Part shown: in pieces, positions 52,732 to 62,102 of the stretch
How the letters are laid out: every line of letters starts with the position of its first letter
Position numbering within the stretch: position 1 is the first letter of the stretch
From: Streptomyces cynarae
GTDB lineage: Bacteria > Actinomycetota > Actinomycetes > Streptomycetales > Streptomycetaceae
Length of the DNA stretch: 64,000 nucleotides
Assembly (NCBI RefSeq): GCF_025642135.1
Contig: NZ_CP106793.1
Coordinates: 3,455,001-3,519,000 of the forward strand
Direction: 5' to 3'
Translations under genes and position numbers: made by a program
Notes under the pieces: generated by a model
Database searches by the model: none
Told to the model about the DNA's origin: nothing
Seen by the model: the letters and a program-made list of their open reading frames with translations, nothing else

Positions 52732-53696
52732 CCATCACCGCCGAACGGGGCGCGCGGGCCGTGGGCAAGCGCCCGCACACCGGTCCGCGCCGCCCCCGCT
52801 CCCAGACCTCGTACGCGCTCTTCCTGCTCCCCGGCGTGCTCGCGTTCCTCGCCGTGATCATCGTCCCGTTCCTGATGAACACGGGCATCAGCTTCACCGA
52901 GTGGAGCGGCATCGGCTCGCCGAAGTGGACCGGCCTCGACAACTACCGCCAACTGCTCGACGACAGCGAGTTCTGGGCGTCGTTCCGGCACAGCCTGTTC
53001 ATGGTCGTCGCCATGGCGGTCGTCCCGACGATGATCGGACTCGTCCTCGCCGCCGCGCTGTTCGACTACATCGGCAAGCACTTCGGCAGCAGGACGGCCG
53101 CCGTGCTGCGCGCCTGCTTCTACCTGCCGCAGGTGCTGCCGATCGCGGTGGCGGGCATCGTCTGGAGCTGGATCCTCGCCCCGGACAACGGCTCCCTGAA
53201 CGCGCTGCTGAAGGCGGTGGGTCTCGGCTCCTGGCAGCAGGACTGGCTCGGCGACCCGGACGTCGCCCTCTACAGCGTCATGGGGGTGATGGTGTGGGTG
53301 CAGATCGGCTTCCCGCTGGTCGTCTTCATGGCGGGGCTCCAGCGCGTCGACCCGCAGTTGTACGAGGCGGCCGAACTGGACGGCGCCGGCTGGTGGCGCC
53401 GCTTCTGGCACATCACGCTGCCGCAGATCAGGCCGGAGATCTACGTGGTGCTGACCTGGTGCACGGTCGCGGCGCTGAAGGTGTTCGGGGCGGTGTACGT
53501 GCTGACGAAGGGCGGCCCCGGCGGGGCGACCGACGTCCCGTCCTACTTCTCCTTCACCACCTTCTTCGAGAAGACGCAGGCCGGGTACGGCGCCGCGATC
53601 TCCACCGTCCTCACCGTGATCATCCTGCTCCTCGCCATGGTGGGCCTGAAGCTCCAGACCCGCGCCGAGGACGCCGAGGAAGGGGCCCGCGCATGA
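52728..53696 (+). CDS. Sugar ABC transporter permease, cluster 2 (322 aa)
   Basis: MalF-type permease with six membrane helices (SYALFLLPGVLAFLAVIIVPFLMNTGISFTEWSGIGSP ...). EAA loop: LYEAAELDGAGWWRRFWHITLPQIRPEIYV at about residues 209-239. The basic N-terminal tail and C-terminal acidic tail are cytoplasmic. Start and stop overlap neighbours (ATGA on both sides). It pairs with the following permease to form the transmembrane pore. Confidence 0.93.
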   Translation: MTITAERGARAVGKRPHTGPRRPRSQTSYALFLLPGVLAFLAVIIVPFLMNTGISFTEWSGIGSPKWTGLDNYRQLLDDSEFWASFRHSLFMVVAMAVVPTMIGLVLAAALFDYIGKHFGSRTAAVLRACFYLPQVLPIAVAGIVWSWILAPDNGSLNALLKAVGLGSWQQDWLGDPDVALYSVMGVMVWVQIGFPLVVFMAGLQRVDPQLYEAAELDGAGWWRRFWHITLPQIRPEIYVVLTWCTVAALKVFGAVYVLTKGGPGGATDVPSYFSFTTFFEKTQAGYGAAISTVLTVIILLLAMVGLKLQTRAEDAEEGARA

Positions 53697-54550
53697 CCGC
53701 CGTACGCACCGAGGTCCGCACCCGGCCCCGCACGGCCCTCGGCCGCTATCCCGTCCTCGTCGCCCTGTGCATCGCGGCCCTGTTCATGGTGCTGCCGTTC
53801 CTGATCGTCGCCGTCAACGCCGTGAAGTCGCCCGCCGAGTACTCCCAGCACGGGCCGCTGAGCCTGCCGAAGGGCCTGTACCTGGACGGTCTGAAGGACT
53901 TCTGGCAGCGCGTCGACTACGGCCAGAAGCTCCTCAACTCCGTCCTCATCAGCGGTTCGGTGGCCGTCCTGGCGGCGGTCCTGTCCCTGCTGAACGCGTA
54001 CGCGATCGGCATCGGCCGCATCAAGGGACGCACCTGGGTGCTGGCCTTCTTCGTGCTCGCCAACGTGCTGCCGCAGGAGGCGCTGGTCTACCCGCTGTAC
54101 TACCTGAGCAAGCAGGCGGGCCTCTACGACACCCGGCTGAGCGTGATCATCGTCTTCACGGTGATCCAGGCCGCCTTCGGCACCTATCTGCTCTCCTCGG
54201 TCCTCGGGCAGTTCCCGCGCGAGATCATCGAGGCCGCCCGGATCGACGGGGCGAACAAGTGGCAGGTGCTGTGGCGGATCGTGGTCCCGGTCAGCCGGCC
54301 CACGATCGGGGTGCTGCTCGTCTTCTTCTTCATCTGGACGTGGAACGAGTTCCTGCTGCCCCTGGTCATGCTGATCTCCAACGACAACCAGACGGTGTCG
54401 GTGGCGCTCGGCGTCCTCCAGGGCCAGCGTCTGATGGACGCCACGATGACCAACGCGGCCGCCCTGTTGGGTGTGTTGCCCGCCATCGTCTTCTTCCTCG
54501 TCTTCCAGCGGACTCTCACCCGCGGCATCGCCGTGGGTGCCGTCAAGTAG
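53693..54550 (+). CDS. Sugar ABC transporter permease, cluster 2 (285 aa)
   Basis: MalG-type permease: LGRYPVLVALCIAALFMVLPFLIVAVNAVKSPAEYSQHGPLSLPKGLYLDGLKDFW. EAA loop IIEAARIDGANKWQVLWRIVVPVSRPTIGVLLVFFFIWTWNEFLLPLVM at about residues 178-225. ATG 53693 overlaps the previous stop. The alpha-xylosidase gene begins 9 bp after its TAG. No ATPase is encoded in the cluster. Confidence 0.93.
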   Translation: MTAVRTEVRTRPRTALGRYPVLVALCIAALFMVLPFLIVAVNAVKSPAEYSQHGPLSLPKGLYLDGLKDFWQRVDYGQKLLNSVLISGSVAVLAAVLSLLNAYAIGIGRIKGRTWVLAFFVLANVLPQEALVYPLYYLSKQAGLYDTRLSVIIVFTVIQAAFGTYLLSSVLGQFPREIIEAARIDGANKWQVLWRIVVPVSRPTIGVLLVFFFIWTWNEFLLPLVMLISNDNQTVSVALGVLQGQRLMDATMTNAAALLGVLPAIVFFLVFQRTLTRGIAVGAVK

Positions 54551-54559
54551 GGGGCACGC

Positions 54560-56818
54560 TTGAAGTTCACCGACGGCTACTGGCTGCTGCGCGAAGGCGT
54601 CACCGCGGCCCACCCGGTGCAGGTCCTGGACGTGACCACGCCCCCGGGAGCCCTGGAGATCCACGCCCCGACCCAGCCCATCCGCCATCGCGGCGACCTG
54701 TTGAAGGGACCGGTCGTGACGATCAGCGCGCACGCGCCGATGCCGGACGTCATCGGCCTCACCTTCACGCACTTCGATGGCGAGCAGCCCCGGGGGCCGA
54801 GGTTCGAGATCCAGCGGGACGACGCCTTCACGCCGCACGCCGAGTACGACGAGGAGACGGCTACCCTCACCGCGGGCGCCCTGGCCGTCCGGGTCGCCCG
54901 CACCGGCCCCTGGCACGTCGACTTCCTCGCCCACGGCCGCACCCTCACCACCAGCGGCCCCAAGAACATGGGCATCATGCGCGACGCCACCGGCGCCCAC
55001 TACCTGCGCGAACAGCTGGGCCTCGGGGTCGGCACGTCGGTCTACGGCCTCGGTGAACGCTTCGGTCCGCTGGTGAAGAACGGCCAGGTCGTCGACATCT
55101 GGAACGCGGACGGCGGCACGGCCACCGAACAGGCCTACAAGAACGTCCCGTTCTTCCTGACGGACGCGGGCTACGGCGTCTTCGTCGACCACCCGGGCAA
55201 GGTGTCCTTCGAGGTCGGCTCGGAGGCGGTGTCACGGGTCCAGTTCAGCGTGGAGAGCCAGCAGTTGACGTACTACGTCATCTACGGGCCCACCCCGAAG
55301 GACATCCTGCGCAAGTACACCGCCCTCACCGGCCGCCCGGCCCTGCCGCCCGCCTGGTCGTTCGGCCTGTGGCTGTCGACCTCCTTCACCACCTCCTACG
55401 ACGAGGCCACCGTCACCTCATTCATCGACGGCATGAAGGAACGGGAACTGCCGCTGTCGGTCTTCCACTTCGACTGCTTCTGGATGCGCGAGTTCAACTG
55501 GTGCGACTTCCAGTGGGACCCGCGGGTCTTCCCCGACCCGGAGGGCATGCTGTCCCGCCTGAAGGAGCGCGGACTGCGGGTGTGCGTGTGGATCAACCCC
55601 TACATCGCGCAGCGCTCCCCCCTCTTCGCGGAGGGCAAGGCCCTGGGCCATCTGCTGAAGAAGCCGGACGGCAGCGTGTGGCAGTGGGACCTGTGGCAGC
55701 CCGGGATGGCGCTGGTCGACTTCACCAGCCCGGACGCCCGCGACTGGTACGCCGCCAAGCTGGAGGCGCTGCTCGCCCAGGGCGTCGACTGCTTCAAGAC
55801 CGACTTCGGGGAGCGCATCCCGGTCGACGTGGCCTACGCGGACGGCTCGGACCCGGAGCGGATGCACAACTACTACACGCACCTCTACAACCGGACCGTC
55901 TTCGAGGTGTTGCGCAAGCACCGCGGTGAGCAGGAGGCCGTGGTCTTCGCGCGCTCGGCGACCGCGGGCAGCCAGAAGTTCCCCGTGCACTGGGGCGGCG
56001 ACTGCGAGGCCACGTACGAGTCGATGGCCGAGTCGCTGCGCGGCGGGCTCAGCCTCGGTCTGTCGGGCTTCGGGTTCTGGAGCCATGACATCGGCGGCTT
56101 CGAGGGCACGCCGACCCCGGCGCTGTTCAAGCGGTGGCTGGCCTTCGGGCTGCTGTCCTCGCACAGCCGGCTGCACGGCAGCTCCTCCTACCGGGTGCCG
56201 TGGCTGTTCGACGAGGAGTCCGTGGACGTGCTGCGGCACTTCACCCGGCTCAAGCTGCGCCTGATGCCTTATCTGTACGAGGCCGCGCGCACCGCCCAGG
56301 CCGAGGGCGTGCCGGTGATGCGGGCGATGGTGCTGGAGTTCCCCGACGACCCCGGCTGCGCGCACCTGGAACGCCAGTACATGCTCGGCCCGGACCTGCT
56401 GGTCGCGCCGGTCTTCAGCGACGAGGGGGAGGTCTCGTACTACGTGCCCGAGGGCACGTGGACCGACTACCTGACCGGGAGGACGGTGACCGGGCCGCGC
56501 TGGGTGCGGGAGCGGCACGGGTTCTCCAGTGTTCCGCTGCTGGTCAGGCCGGGTGCGGTGATCCCGGTCGGTGCGGTGGACGACCGCCCCGACTATCCGT
56601 ACGCCGACGGGGTCACCCTGCGCGCGTTCGGGCTGGAGCAGGGCGCGCAGGTGACGGTGCCGGTCGGGGACGTGACCTTCACCGTCGTACGCGAGGGGAA
56701 GACGCTGCGGGCCTCCTGCAGTGATCCCCGGGCGCCCTGGGCCCTGGCGAGCGGGGAGCGGACCGCCCGTGCGGCGGCGGGCACCGGGTTCCTCTCGCTG
56801 GAGCTGGAGTCGGAGTGA
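54560..56818 (+). CDS. GH31 alpha-xylosidase, YicI-like (752 aa)
   Basis: GH31 enzyme highly similar in motif to E. coli YicI. The nucleophile is Asp415 in CFKTDFGERIPVDVAY, the acid/base region is VHWGGDCEATYESMAESLRGG (Asp near 480), and FGFWSHDIGGFEGTPTPALFKRWLAFGLLSSHSRLHGS follows. N-terminal and C-terminal beta domains complete the fold. No signal peptide, so it is cytoplasmic and removes alpha-xylosyl units from imported xyloglucan oligosaccharides such as isoprimeverose. TTG 54560 is the start, with AGGGGG upstream. It lies between the permeases and the LacI gene of the same operon. Confidence 0.95.
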   Translation: MKFTDGYWLLREGVTAAHPVQVLDVTTPPGALEIHAPTQPIRHRGDLLKGPVVTISAHAPMPDVIGLTFTHFDGEQPRGPRFEIQRDDAFTPHAEYDEETATLTAGALAVRVARTGPWHVDFLAHGRTLTTSGPKNMGIMRDATGAHYLREQLGLGVGTSVYGLGERFGPLVKNGQVVDIWNADGGTATEQAYKNVPFFLTDAGYGVFVDHPGKVSFEVGSEAVSRVQFSVESQQLTYYVIYGPTPKDILRKYTALTGRPALPPAWSFGLWLSTSFTTSYDEATVTSFIDGMKERELPLSVFHFDCFWMREFNWCDFQWDPRVFPDPEGMLSRLKERGLRVCVWINPYIAQRSPLFAEGKALGHLLKKPDGSVWQWDLWQPGMALVDFTSPDARDWYAAKLEALLAQGVDCFKTDFGERIPVDVAYADGSDPERMHNYYTHLYNRTVFEVLRKHRGEQEAVVFARSATAGSQKFPVHWGGDCEATYESMAESLRGGLSLGLSGFGFWSHDIGGFEGTPTPALFKRWLAFGLLSSHSRLHGSSSYRVPWLFDEESVDVLRHFTRLKLRLMPYLYEAARTAQAEGVPVMRAMVLEFPDDPGCAHLERQYMLGPDLLVAPVFSDEGEVSYYVPEGTWTDYLTGRTVTGPRWVRERHGFSSVPLLVRPGAVIPVGAVDDRPDYPYADGVTLRAFGLEQGAQVTVPVGDVTFTVVREGKTLRASCSDPRAPWALASGERTARAAAGTGFLSLELESE

Positions 56819-56849
56819 TGGTTCCTCCCCCCACAGGAGCTGGACTGAC

Positions 56850-57859
56850 ATGGTGAAGATCACGGACGTGGCCCGGCACGCGGGGGTCTCCCCCAGCACC
56901 GTCTCCTACGCCCTCAGCGGCAAGCGCCCCATCTCCGAGGAGACCCGGCTGCGCATCGAGGAGGCCATCCGCGAGCTGGGCTACCGCCCGCACGCCGGCG
57001 CCCGCGCGCTGGCCAGCAGCCGGTCCAACGTGCTGGCGCTGGTGATGCCGCTGCGCTCCGGGATCAACGTCCCGGTGGTCATGCAGTTCGCGGTCTCCGT
57101 CGTCACGGCCGCGCGCCGGCACGACCACGACGTGCTGCTGCTCACCCAGGAGGAGGGCGAGGACGGGCTGCGGCGCGTGGCGGACACGGCGTTGGTGGAC
57201 GCGCTGATCGTGATGGACGTCCAGTTGCACGATCCGCGGCTGCCGCTGCTGCGGGCCCTGGACCGGCCGTCCGTGCTGATCGGGTTCCCTGCCTCCGCGC
57301 AGGGGCTGACCTGCATCGACCTCGACTTCATGGCGGCGGGCGAACTGTGCGTGGAGCACCTGGCGGGACTCGGGCACCGGGTGGTCGCGCTGGTCGGGTC
57401 GCCGCCGGAGGTGTACGTGCGGGGAACGGGGTTCGCGCAGCGGGTGGTGCAGGGGTTCACTGCGGCGGCCGACCGGCACCGGCTGGTGTCGTCGGTGCAC
57501 CCCTGCGAGGCCGTGCCGCCGCCGCCCGCGGGGTCGCCGAGCGGCTGCTGCGCGAGCAGCCCGCGCTGACCGGGGTGGTCGTGCACAACGAGGCGGTGCT
57601 CGAGCCGCTGATCGACGCCTTCGAGTCGCTCGGCCTGCGCGTACCCGGCGATCTCTCCGTCACCGCGATCTGCCCGGAGGAGCAGGCCGCCGGCGCCCGG
57701 GTGCCGGTCACGTCCGTCGCCGTCCCGTCCGCCGAGGTGGGTGAGCGGGCGGTGGCGCTGCTGATGAAGAAGCTGGGCGGGTCGGCCGTTCCGCAAGCCA
57801 CCCTGCTCGTCCCGCACCTCACGCTCCGCGCGAGCACCGCACCGCGCTCAGCACCCTGA
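56850..57859 (+). CDS. LacI family regulator of cluster 2, frame-broken
   Basis: The first frame (ATG 56850, AGGAG upstream) has the HTH VKITDVARHAGVSPSTVSYALSGKRPISEETRLRIEEAIRELGYRP and most of the sensor domain. At about 57518-57535 it drifts to PPPPAGSPSGCCASSPR and stops at 57567-57569. The rest of the domain continues in another frame (RGVAERLLREQPALTGVVVHNEAVLEPLIDAFESLGLRVPGDLSVTAICPEEQAAG ... LVPHLTLRAS) to a TGA at 57857-57859. One missing base in the run of CCG repeats (GTGCCGCCGCCGCCCGCGG) restores a normal ~335-aa LacI protein. As given, the protein is truncated before its C-terminal third. Sequencing error is likely. It should bind the palindromes at 51348-51384. Confidence 0.85.
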
Positions 57860-57940
57860 ATCCCGGAACGTGCGAAGCCGCGAAGCCTCGAATTGACCGT
57901 ATTCGTCCCGTTGCAAGGCCCTGACCGAAGGAGCCGTGGC

Positions 57941-60841
57941 ATGAAAGGCACGCGAGGAAGACGCAGAACCACCCTGGCCGTGGCGCTCGCCCTGATCGCG
58001 GGGCTCGGAGCCACCGTCCCCGCCCAGGCCGACGACCCCGCCCACCCCTTCCGCAACCCGAACCTCCCCGTCGAGAAGCGCGTGGACGACCTCCTCTCCC
58101 GCCTCACCCTCGACGAGAAGATCTCCCTCCTCCACCAGTACGAACCCGCGATCCCCCGCCTCGGCATCCAGTCCTTCCGCACCGGCACCGAGGCCCTGCA
58201 CGGCGTGGCCTGGCTCGGCAAGACGACGGTCTTCCCCCAGGCGATCGGGCTCGCCTCCACCTGGGACCCTTCGCTGATCCGCCAGGTCGGCTCGGCGGTC
58301 GGCGACGAGGCCCGCGGCTTTCAGCAGCAGCGCCCGGCCGGCTGGGGCCTCAACCTGTGGGCGCCGGTGGCCAACCTGCTGCGGGACCCGCGCTGGGGCC
58401 GCAACGAGGAGGGCTACTCCGAGGACCCGTACCTCACCGGCTCGATCTCCACGGCCTACGGCACGGGCCTGACGGGCGGCGACCCGAACCACCTCAAGAC
58501 AGCACCCACGATCAAGCACTTCCTCGCCAACAACAACGAGGAGCACCGCGACACCACGTCCTCCGAACTGCGCCCGCGCGTGCTGAAGGAGTACGACGAG
58601 CAGGCGTTCAAGCCGGCGATCGAGGCGGACGCGGCGACGGGGGTCATGTCCTCGTACAACCTCGTCAACGGGCGCCCCAACACGGTGAACCCGGCACTGA
58701 ACGACACCGTGCGCACCTGGACCTCGCAGGACCTGCTGAACGTCACGGACGCCTACGCGCCCGGCAACCTGGTCGGCAGTCAGAAGTACTACGGCACCCG
58801 GACCGAGGCGGAAGCGGCGGCGCTGAAGGCGGGCATCGACAGCTTCACCGACAACGACACGGACTCGGGGCCGACGACGGCGGCGATCAAGTCGGCCCTG
58901 TCCTCCGGCCTGCTGAACGAGTCGGACGTCGACACCGCCGCACGCCATGTCCTGAGCATCCGTGTCCGGCTCGGCGAGTTCGACCCGGGCGGCGGCGAGT
59001 ACGGCTCCATCGACGCGTCGGTCATCGACAGCCCGGCGCACCGAGCGCTGGCGCGCAAGGCGGCGACCGAGGCGGCGGTGCTGCTGAAGAACGACGGCGC
59101 GCTGCCGCTGAAGAAGTCGGGGAGCGCGGCAGTGGTCGGCCCGCTCGCCGACACCCTCTACACGGACTGGTACTCGGGCAGCCTGCCGTACGCGGTGACG
59201 CCGAAGGACGGCATCGAGGCCAAGCTCGGCACCTCCGCGGCGAGCAGCGAGGGCGTGGACCGGATCGCACTGAAGGACACGGCGACCGGCAAGTACGTGA
59301 CGGCCGGGGCGGGGGATGCGGGAGCGCCGCTGAAGGAGACGACGGAGAGCGGCGCCGGTGCGCAGTTCGACGTGTTCGACTGGGGCTCGGGAGTCGTCAC
59401 CCTCCGCTCGGCCGCGAACGGGAAGTACGTCGGCTACAACTGGTCGAACTTCGTCAACGACCAGACGCAGCCGAACGGCTGGTACGTGCAGCAGCAGTTC
59501 AAGCTGGAGCGGCAGGAAGACGGGACGTACCTGCTGCGGTACGCGGGCTACGAGACCGGCGAGTCGTGGTGGTCGAACCCGGTGTACCTGGGCCCGGTGG
59601 ACGCCGACGGCACGCTCGGCCTGGTGGCCAAGGACAAGGCCGCGCACTACACGAAGGACGTGGTCCGCAGCGGCGTCGACGAGGCGGTCGCCGCGGTCAA
59701 GGGCAAGGACACGGCCGTGGTGGTGGTCGGCTCGATGCCGGCGATCAACGGGCGCGAGGCCCACGACCGCACGGACATGGGCCTGGCCCCGTCGCAGGAG
59801 GCACTGGTCGAGGCGGTCCGCAAGGCGAACCCGAAGACGGTGGTCGTGGTCGAGAACAGCTACCCCACCACGCTGGGCGCGCTGCAGAAGGAGGTCCCGG
59901 CCCTGCTGTGGACGACGCACGCGGGCCAGGAGACGGGCAACGCGCTGGCCGACCTGCTGTACGGCGACGCGAACCCGGCGGGCCGCCTGACACAGACGTG
60001 GTACCGCTCGGAGTCGGATCTGCCGTCGATCCTGGACTACGACATCATCAAGTCGAACCGGACGTACCTCTACTACAAGGGGCAGCCGCTCTACCCCTTC
60101 GGCTACGGGCTGTCGTACACGTCGTTCCGCTACGGCGGGCTGAAGCGGGTCTCCGACGGCTACGCGGTGACGGTCACCAACACGGGCCGCCGGGCCGGTG
60201 ACGAGGTGGTCCAGCTGTACGTCCACCAGCGGGAATCCCGCGACAAGCAGCCGCTGAAGCAGCTGAAGGCGTACGAACGGGTGTCGCTGAAGCCGGGCGA
60301 GACGAAGACGGTCCGTCTGAAGCTGCGGGACTCGGACCTTGCGCACTGGGACGTCACGCGCTCGAAGTGGATCGTGGAGACAGGGGCGTACGACGTGATG
60401 GTCGGCGCGTCGTCGGCGGACATCCGCGCGCGGACGTCGCTGAGGGTACGGGGCGAGACGATCCCGCCTCGGGACCTGTCGGCACTGACGCGGGCCGAGA
60501 ACTTCGACGACTACAACGCGATCAGCCTGGTCGACGAGTCGAAGGCGAGCGGTACGGCGGTGTCGGCCGCGGCGGACGGGGCGTGGCTGAAGTTCGCGGA
60601 CACGCGGCTGGGGTCGGGAGCTTCGACGCTGACGGCGCGACTGGCGGGCGCGGCCGGAACGCTGGAGGTGCGACTGGGCTCGCCCACGGGCCGACTGGTG
60701 GGCACGGCACACTTCGACGGGACGTCGTCGCCGTACACGTACGACGCCGTGACGGCTCCACTGACGGGAGCGAAGGGGCGTACGGACGTGTACCTGGTCC
60801 TGAGCAAGGGGCTCCGGCTCTCGACGTTCACGCTTCGCTGA
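57941..60841 (+). CDS. Secreted multidomain GH3 beta-glycosidase (966 aa)
   Basis: N-terminal signal (MKGTRGRRRTTLAVALALIAGLGATVPAQA) with an RRR pair that could be Tat or Sec. The GH3 catalytic core has VDDLLSRLTLDEKISLLHQY, GRNEEGYSEDPYLTG, TIKHFLANNNEEHRDTTSSELRPRVLKEYDEQAFKPAIEA, nucleophile region DLLNVTDAYAPGNLV. A beta insertion (KYVTAGAGDAGAPLK, NGKYVGYNWSNF, about residues 440-545) sits in the GH3_C domain. GAVVVVGSMPAINGREAHDRTDM and a fibronectin-like domain (VTNTGRRAGDEVVQLYVHQ) follow, then a C-terminal CBM6-like domain (LTRAENFDDYNAISL). Likely beta-glucosidase/beta-xylosidase acting on plant polysaccharide fragments outside the cell. ATG 57941 has AAGGAG 8 nt before. Confidence 0.92.
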   Translation: MKGTRGRRRTTLAVALALIAGLGATVPAQADDPAHPFRNPNLPVEKRVDDLLSRLTLDEKISLLHQYEPAIPRLGIQSFRTGTEALHGVAWLGKTTVFPQAIGLASTWDPSLIRQVGSAVGDEARGFQQQRPAGWGLNLWAPVANLLRDPRWGRNEEGYSEDPYLTGSISTAYGTGLTGGDPNHLKTAPTIKHFLANNNEEHRDTTSSELRPRVLKEYDEQAFKPAIEADAATGVMSSYNLVNGRPNTVNPALNDTVRTWTSQDLLNVTDAYAPGNLVGSQKYYGTRTEAEAAALKAGIDSFTDNDTDSGPTTAAIKSALSSGLLNESDVDTAARHVLSIRVRLGEFDPGGGEYGSIDASVIDSPAHRALARKAATEAAVLLKNDGALPLKKSGSAAVVGPLADTLYTDWYSGSLPYAVTPKDGIEAKLGTSAASSEGVDRIALKDTATGKYVTAGAGDAGAPLKETTESGAGAQFDVFDWGSGVVTLRSAANGKYVGYNWSNFVNDQTQPNGWYVQQQFKLERQEDGTYLLRYAGYETGESWWSNPVYLGPVDADGTLGLVAKDKAAHYTKDVVRSGVDEAVAAVKGKDTAVVVVGSMPAINGREAHDRTDMGLAPSQEALVEAVRKANPKTVVVVENSYPTTLGALQKEVPALLWTTHAGQETGNALADLLYGDANPAGRLTQTWYRSESDLPSILDYDIIKSNRTYLYYKGQPLYPFGYGLSYTSFRYGGLKRVSDGYAVTVTNTGRRAGDEVVQLYVHQRESRDKQPLKQLKAYERVSLKPGETKTVRLKLRDSDLAHWDVTRSKWIVETGAYDVMVGASSADIRARTSLRVRGETIPPRDLSALTRAENFDDYNAISLVDESKASGTAVSAAADGAWLKFADTRLGSGASTLTARLAGAAGTLEVRLGSPTGRLVGTAHFDGTSSPYTYDAVTAPLTGAKGRTDVYLVLSKGLRLSTFTLR

Positions 60842-60850
60842 CGCACCGGA

Positions 60851-60882
60851 CCGCGTACCGGCTCCCCCGAGCCGGTACGCGG
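60851..60882. terminator. Terminator after the GH3 gene
   Basis: A perfect 12-bp stem (CCGCGTACCGGC and complement) with an 8-nt loop lies 10 bp after the GH3 stop, between convergent genes. Confidence 0.88.
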
Positions 60883-60891
60883 CGCACCGGT

Positions 60892-61872
60892 TCAGCCGAG
60901 CCCCCAGACCCGTCCGAGCCGGTAGGCGGCGCACAGGTTCACGTCGAGGAAGTAGGAGCCTGCCGCCCCGCACTGCTCGCTCCCCGTCCCGGGGTCGACG
61001 GGCTGGCCGTGCCCCATGCCGGTGATGCTGTACGTCTCCACTACGGCGTTCCCGGACGGGTCCCGGAAGACCTGGTGCGGGTATCCGGCGACGGTGTCGC
61101 TCACGTCGGCGACCTGATCCGCCCCGTGCACATCGGTCCACTGCTTCATCAGATCGGTCATGTTGACGGGCTTGACGGTGTAGTCGGCCGTCCCCTGGAA
61201 GACCGTGAGCGTCGGCCAGGGCCCGCTGTACCCCGGGCGCGCGGCCCGCACCCGGTCGCCCCACTGCTTGGGGGTCTGGGTGGCCCCGACGTACATGCAG
61301 ACGTACGGCGACCCGGCGGCCTGCGCGCACCCGTACGGCAGCCCGGCGACGACCCCGCCCGCGGCGAACTTCTCCGGGTAGGTCGCCATCATCACGGCGG
61401 TCATGCCGCCCCCCGCCGAGAGCCCGGTGACGTACACCCGCCCGGGGTCACCGGAGACGTCGGCGAGCTGCCGGTCGACCATCTGCGCGACCGAGGCGGC
61501 CTCACCCTGGCCGCGCTCGATGTCCCCGCTCTGGAACCAGTCGAAGCAGTTCGAGGGGTTGTTGCTGCTCTGCTGCTGCGGCAGGACCACGGAGAACCCC
61601 CACCGGTCGGCGAGCTGGATCCACCCGCTTCCGGTGCCGTACCCGGCGGCGTCCTGGGTGCACCCGTGCAACGCGACGACGACGGGCCGCCCGGCGGGAA
61701 GCCCACCGGGCACATACCGGTACATGCGCAGTGCACCGGGGTTCGACCCGAACCCGGTGACCTCCTCCAGGGAGGCCGCCGTGGCTGTGCCCGGCGTGAG
61801 GAAGGCGGCGAGAAGAGCGACCAGGAGACTCGCCAGGACGAAGTAGCGACGTGCGGCTCTGGTGTGCGTCAT
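60892..61872 (-). CDS. Secreted PHB depolymerase family esterase (326 aa)
   Basis: Signal peptide (YFVLASLLVALLAAFLTPGTATAAS). The alpha/beta-hydrolase has the nucleophile Ser152 in GLSAGG, oxyanion region VVVALHGCTQDAAGYGTGSGWIQLADRWGFSVVLPQQQ, FDWFQSGDIERGQGEAASVAQMVDRQLADVSGDPGRVYVTG, and late His in MGHGQPVDPG. Paired Cys (CTQ ... CFDW, CAQ ... VCMY) suggest disulphides. It matches the esterase/PHB depolymerase family that includes short-chain PHA depolymerases and CE1-like feruloyl or acetylxylan esterases. Next to a xyloglucan-type cluster, a plant-wall esterase is as likely as PHB depolymerase. ATG 61872 has a weak ribosome site. Confidence 0.88.
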   Translation of the reverse strand: MTHTRAARRYFVLASLLVALLAAFLTPGTATAASLEEVTGFGSNPGALRMYRYVPGGLPAGRPVVVALHGCTQDAAGYGTGSGWIQLADRWGFSVVLPQQQSSNNPSNCFDWFQSGDIERGQGEAASVAQMVDRQLADVSGDPGRVYVTGLSAGGGMTAVMMATYPEKFAAGGVVAGLPYGCAQAAGSPYVCMYVGATQTPKQWGDRVRAARPGYSGPWPTLTVFQGTADYTVKPVNMTDLMKQWTDVHGADQVADVSDTVAGYPHQVFRDPSGNAVVETYSITGMGHGQPVDPGTGSEQCGAAGSYFLDVNLCAAYRLGRVWGLG

Positions 61873-62102
61873 GCCGGGGACCGTAGGGAGAGACGCCTCC
61901 CCCCGATATGGGACGGGACACCACAACAAAGGCACTGCCTGTGTGCGGACTGCGGCCAGGAGCAGTACGGCACCCAGGCGTTGGCGCCGCCGCGTCCCGT
62001 CCTGCTGCACCCGCTGTGGAAACGGCTCCGGTTTCAGGTACTCGTGCGCGGCCACCGGCTTCCCCCGACGGTCCACAGGCGCGCCTCCCTGCCGGCGGTC
62101 CG

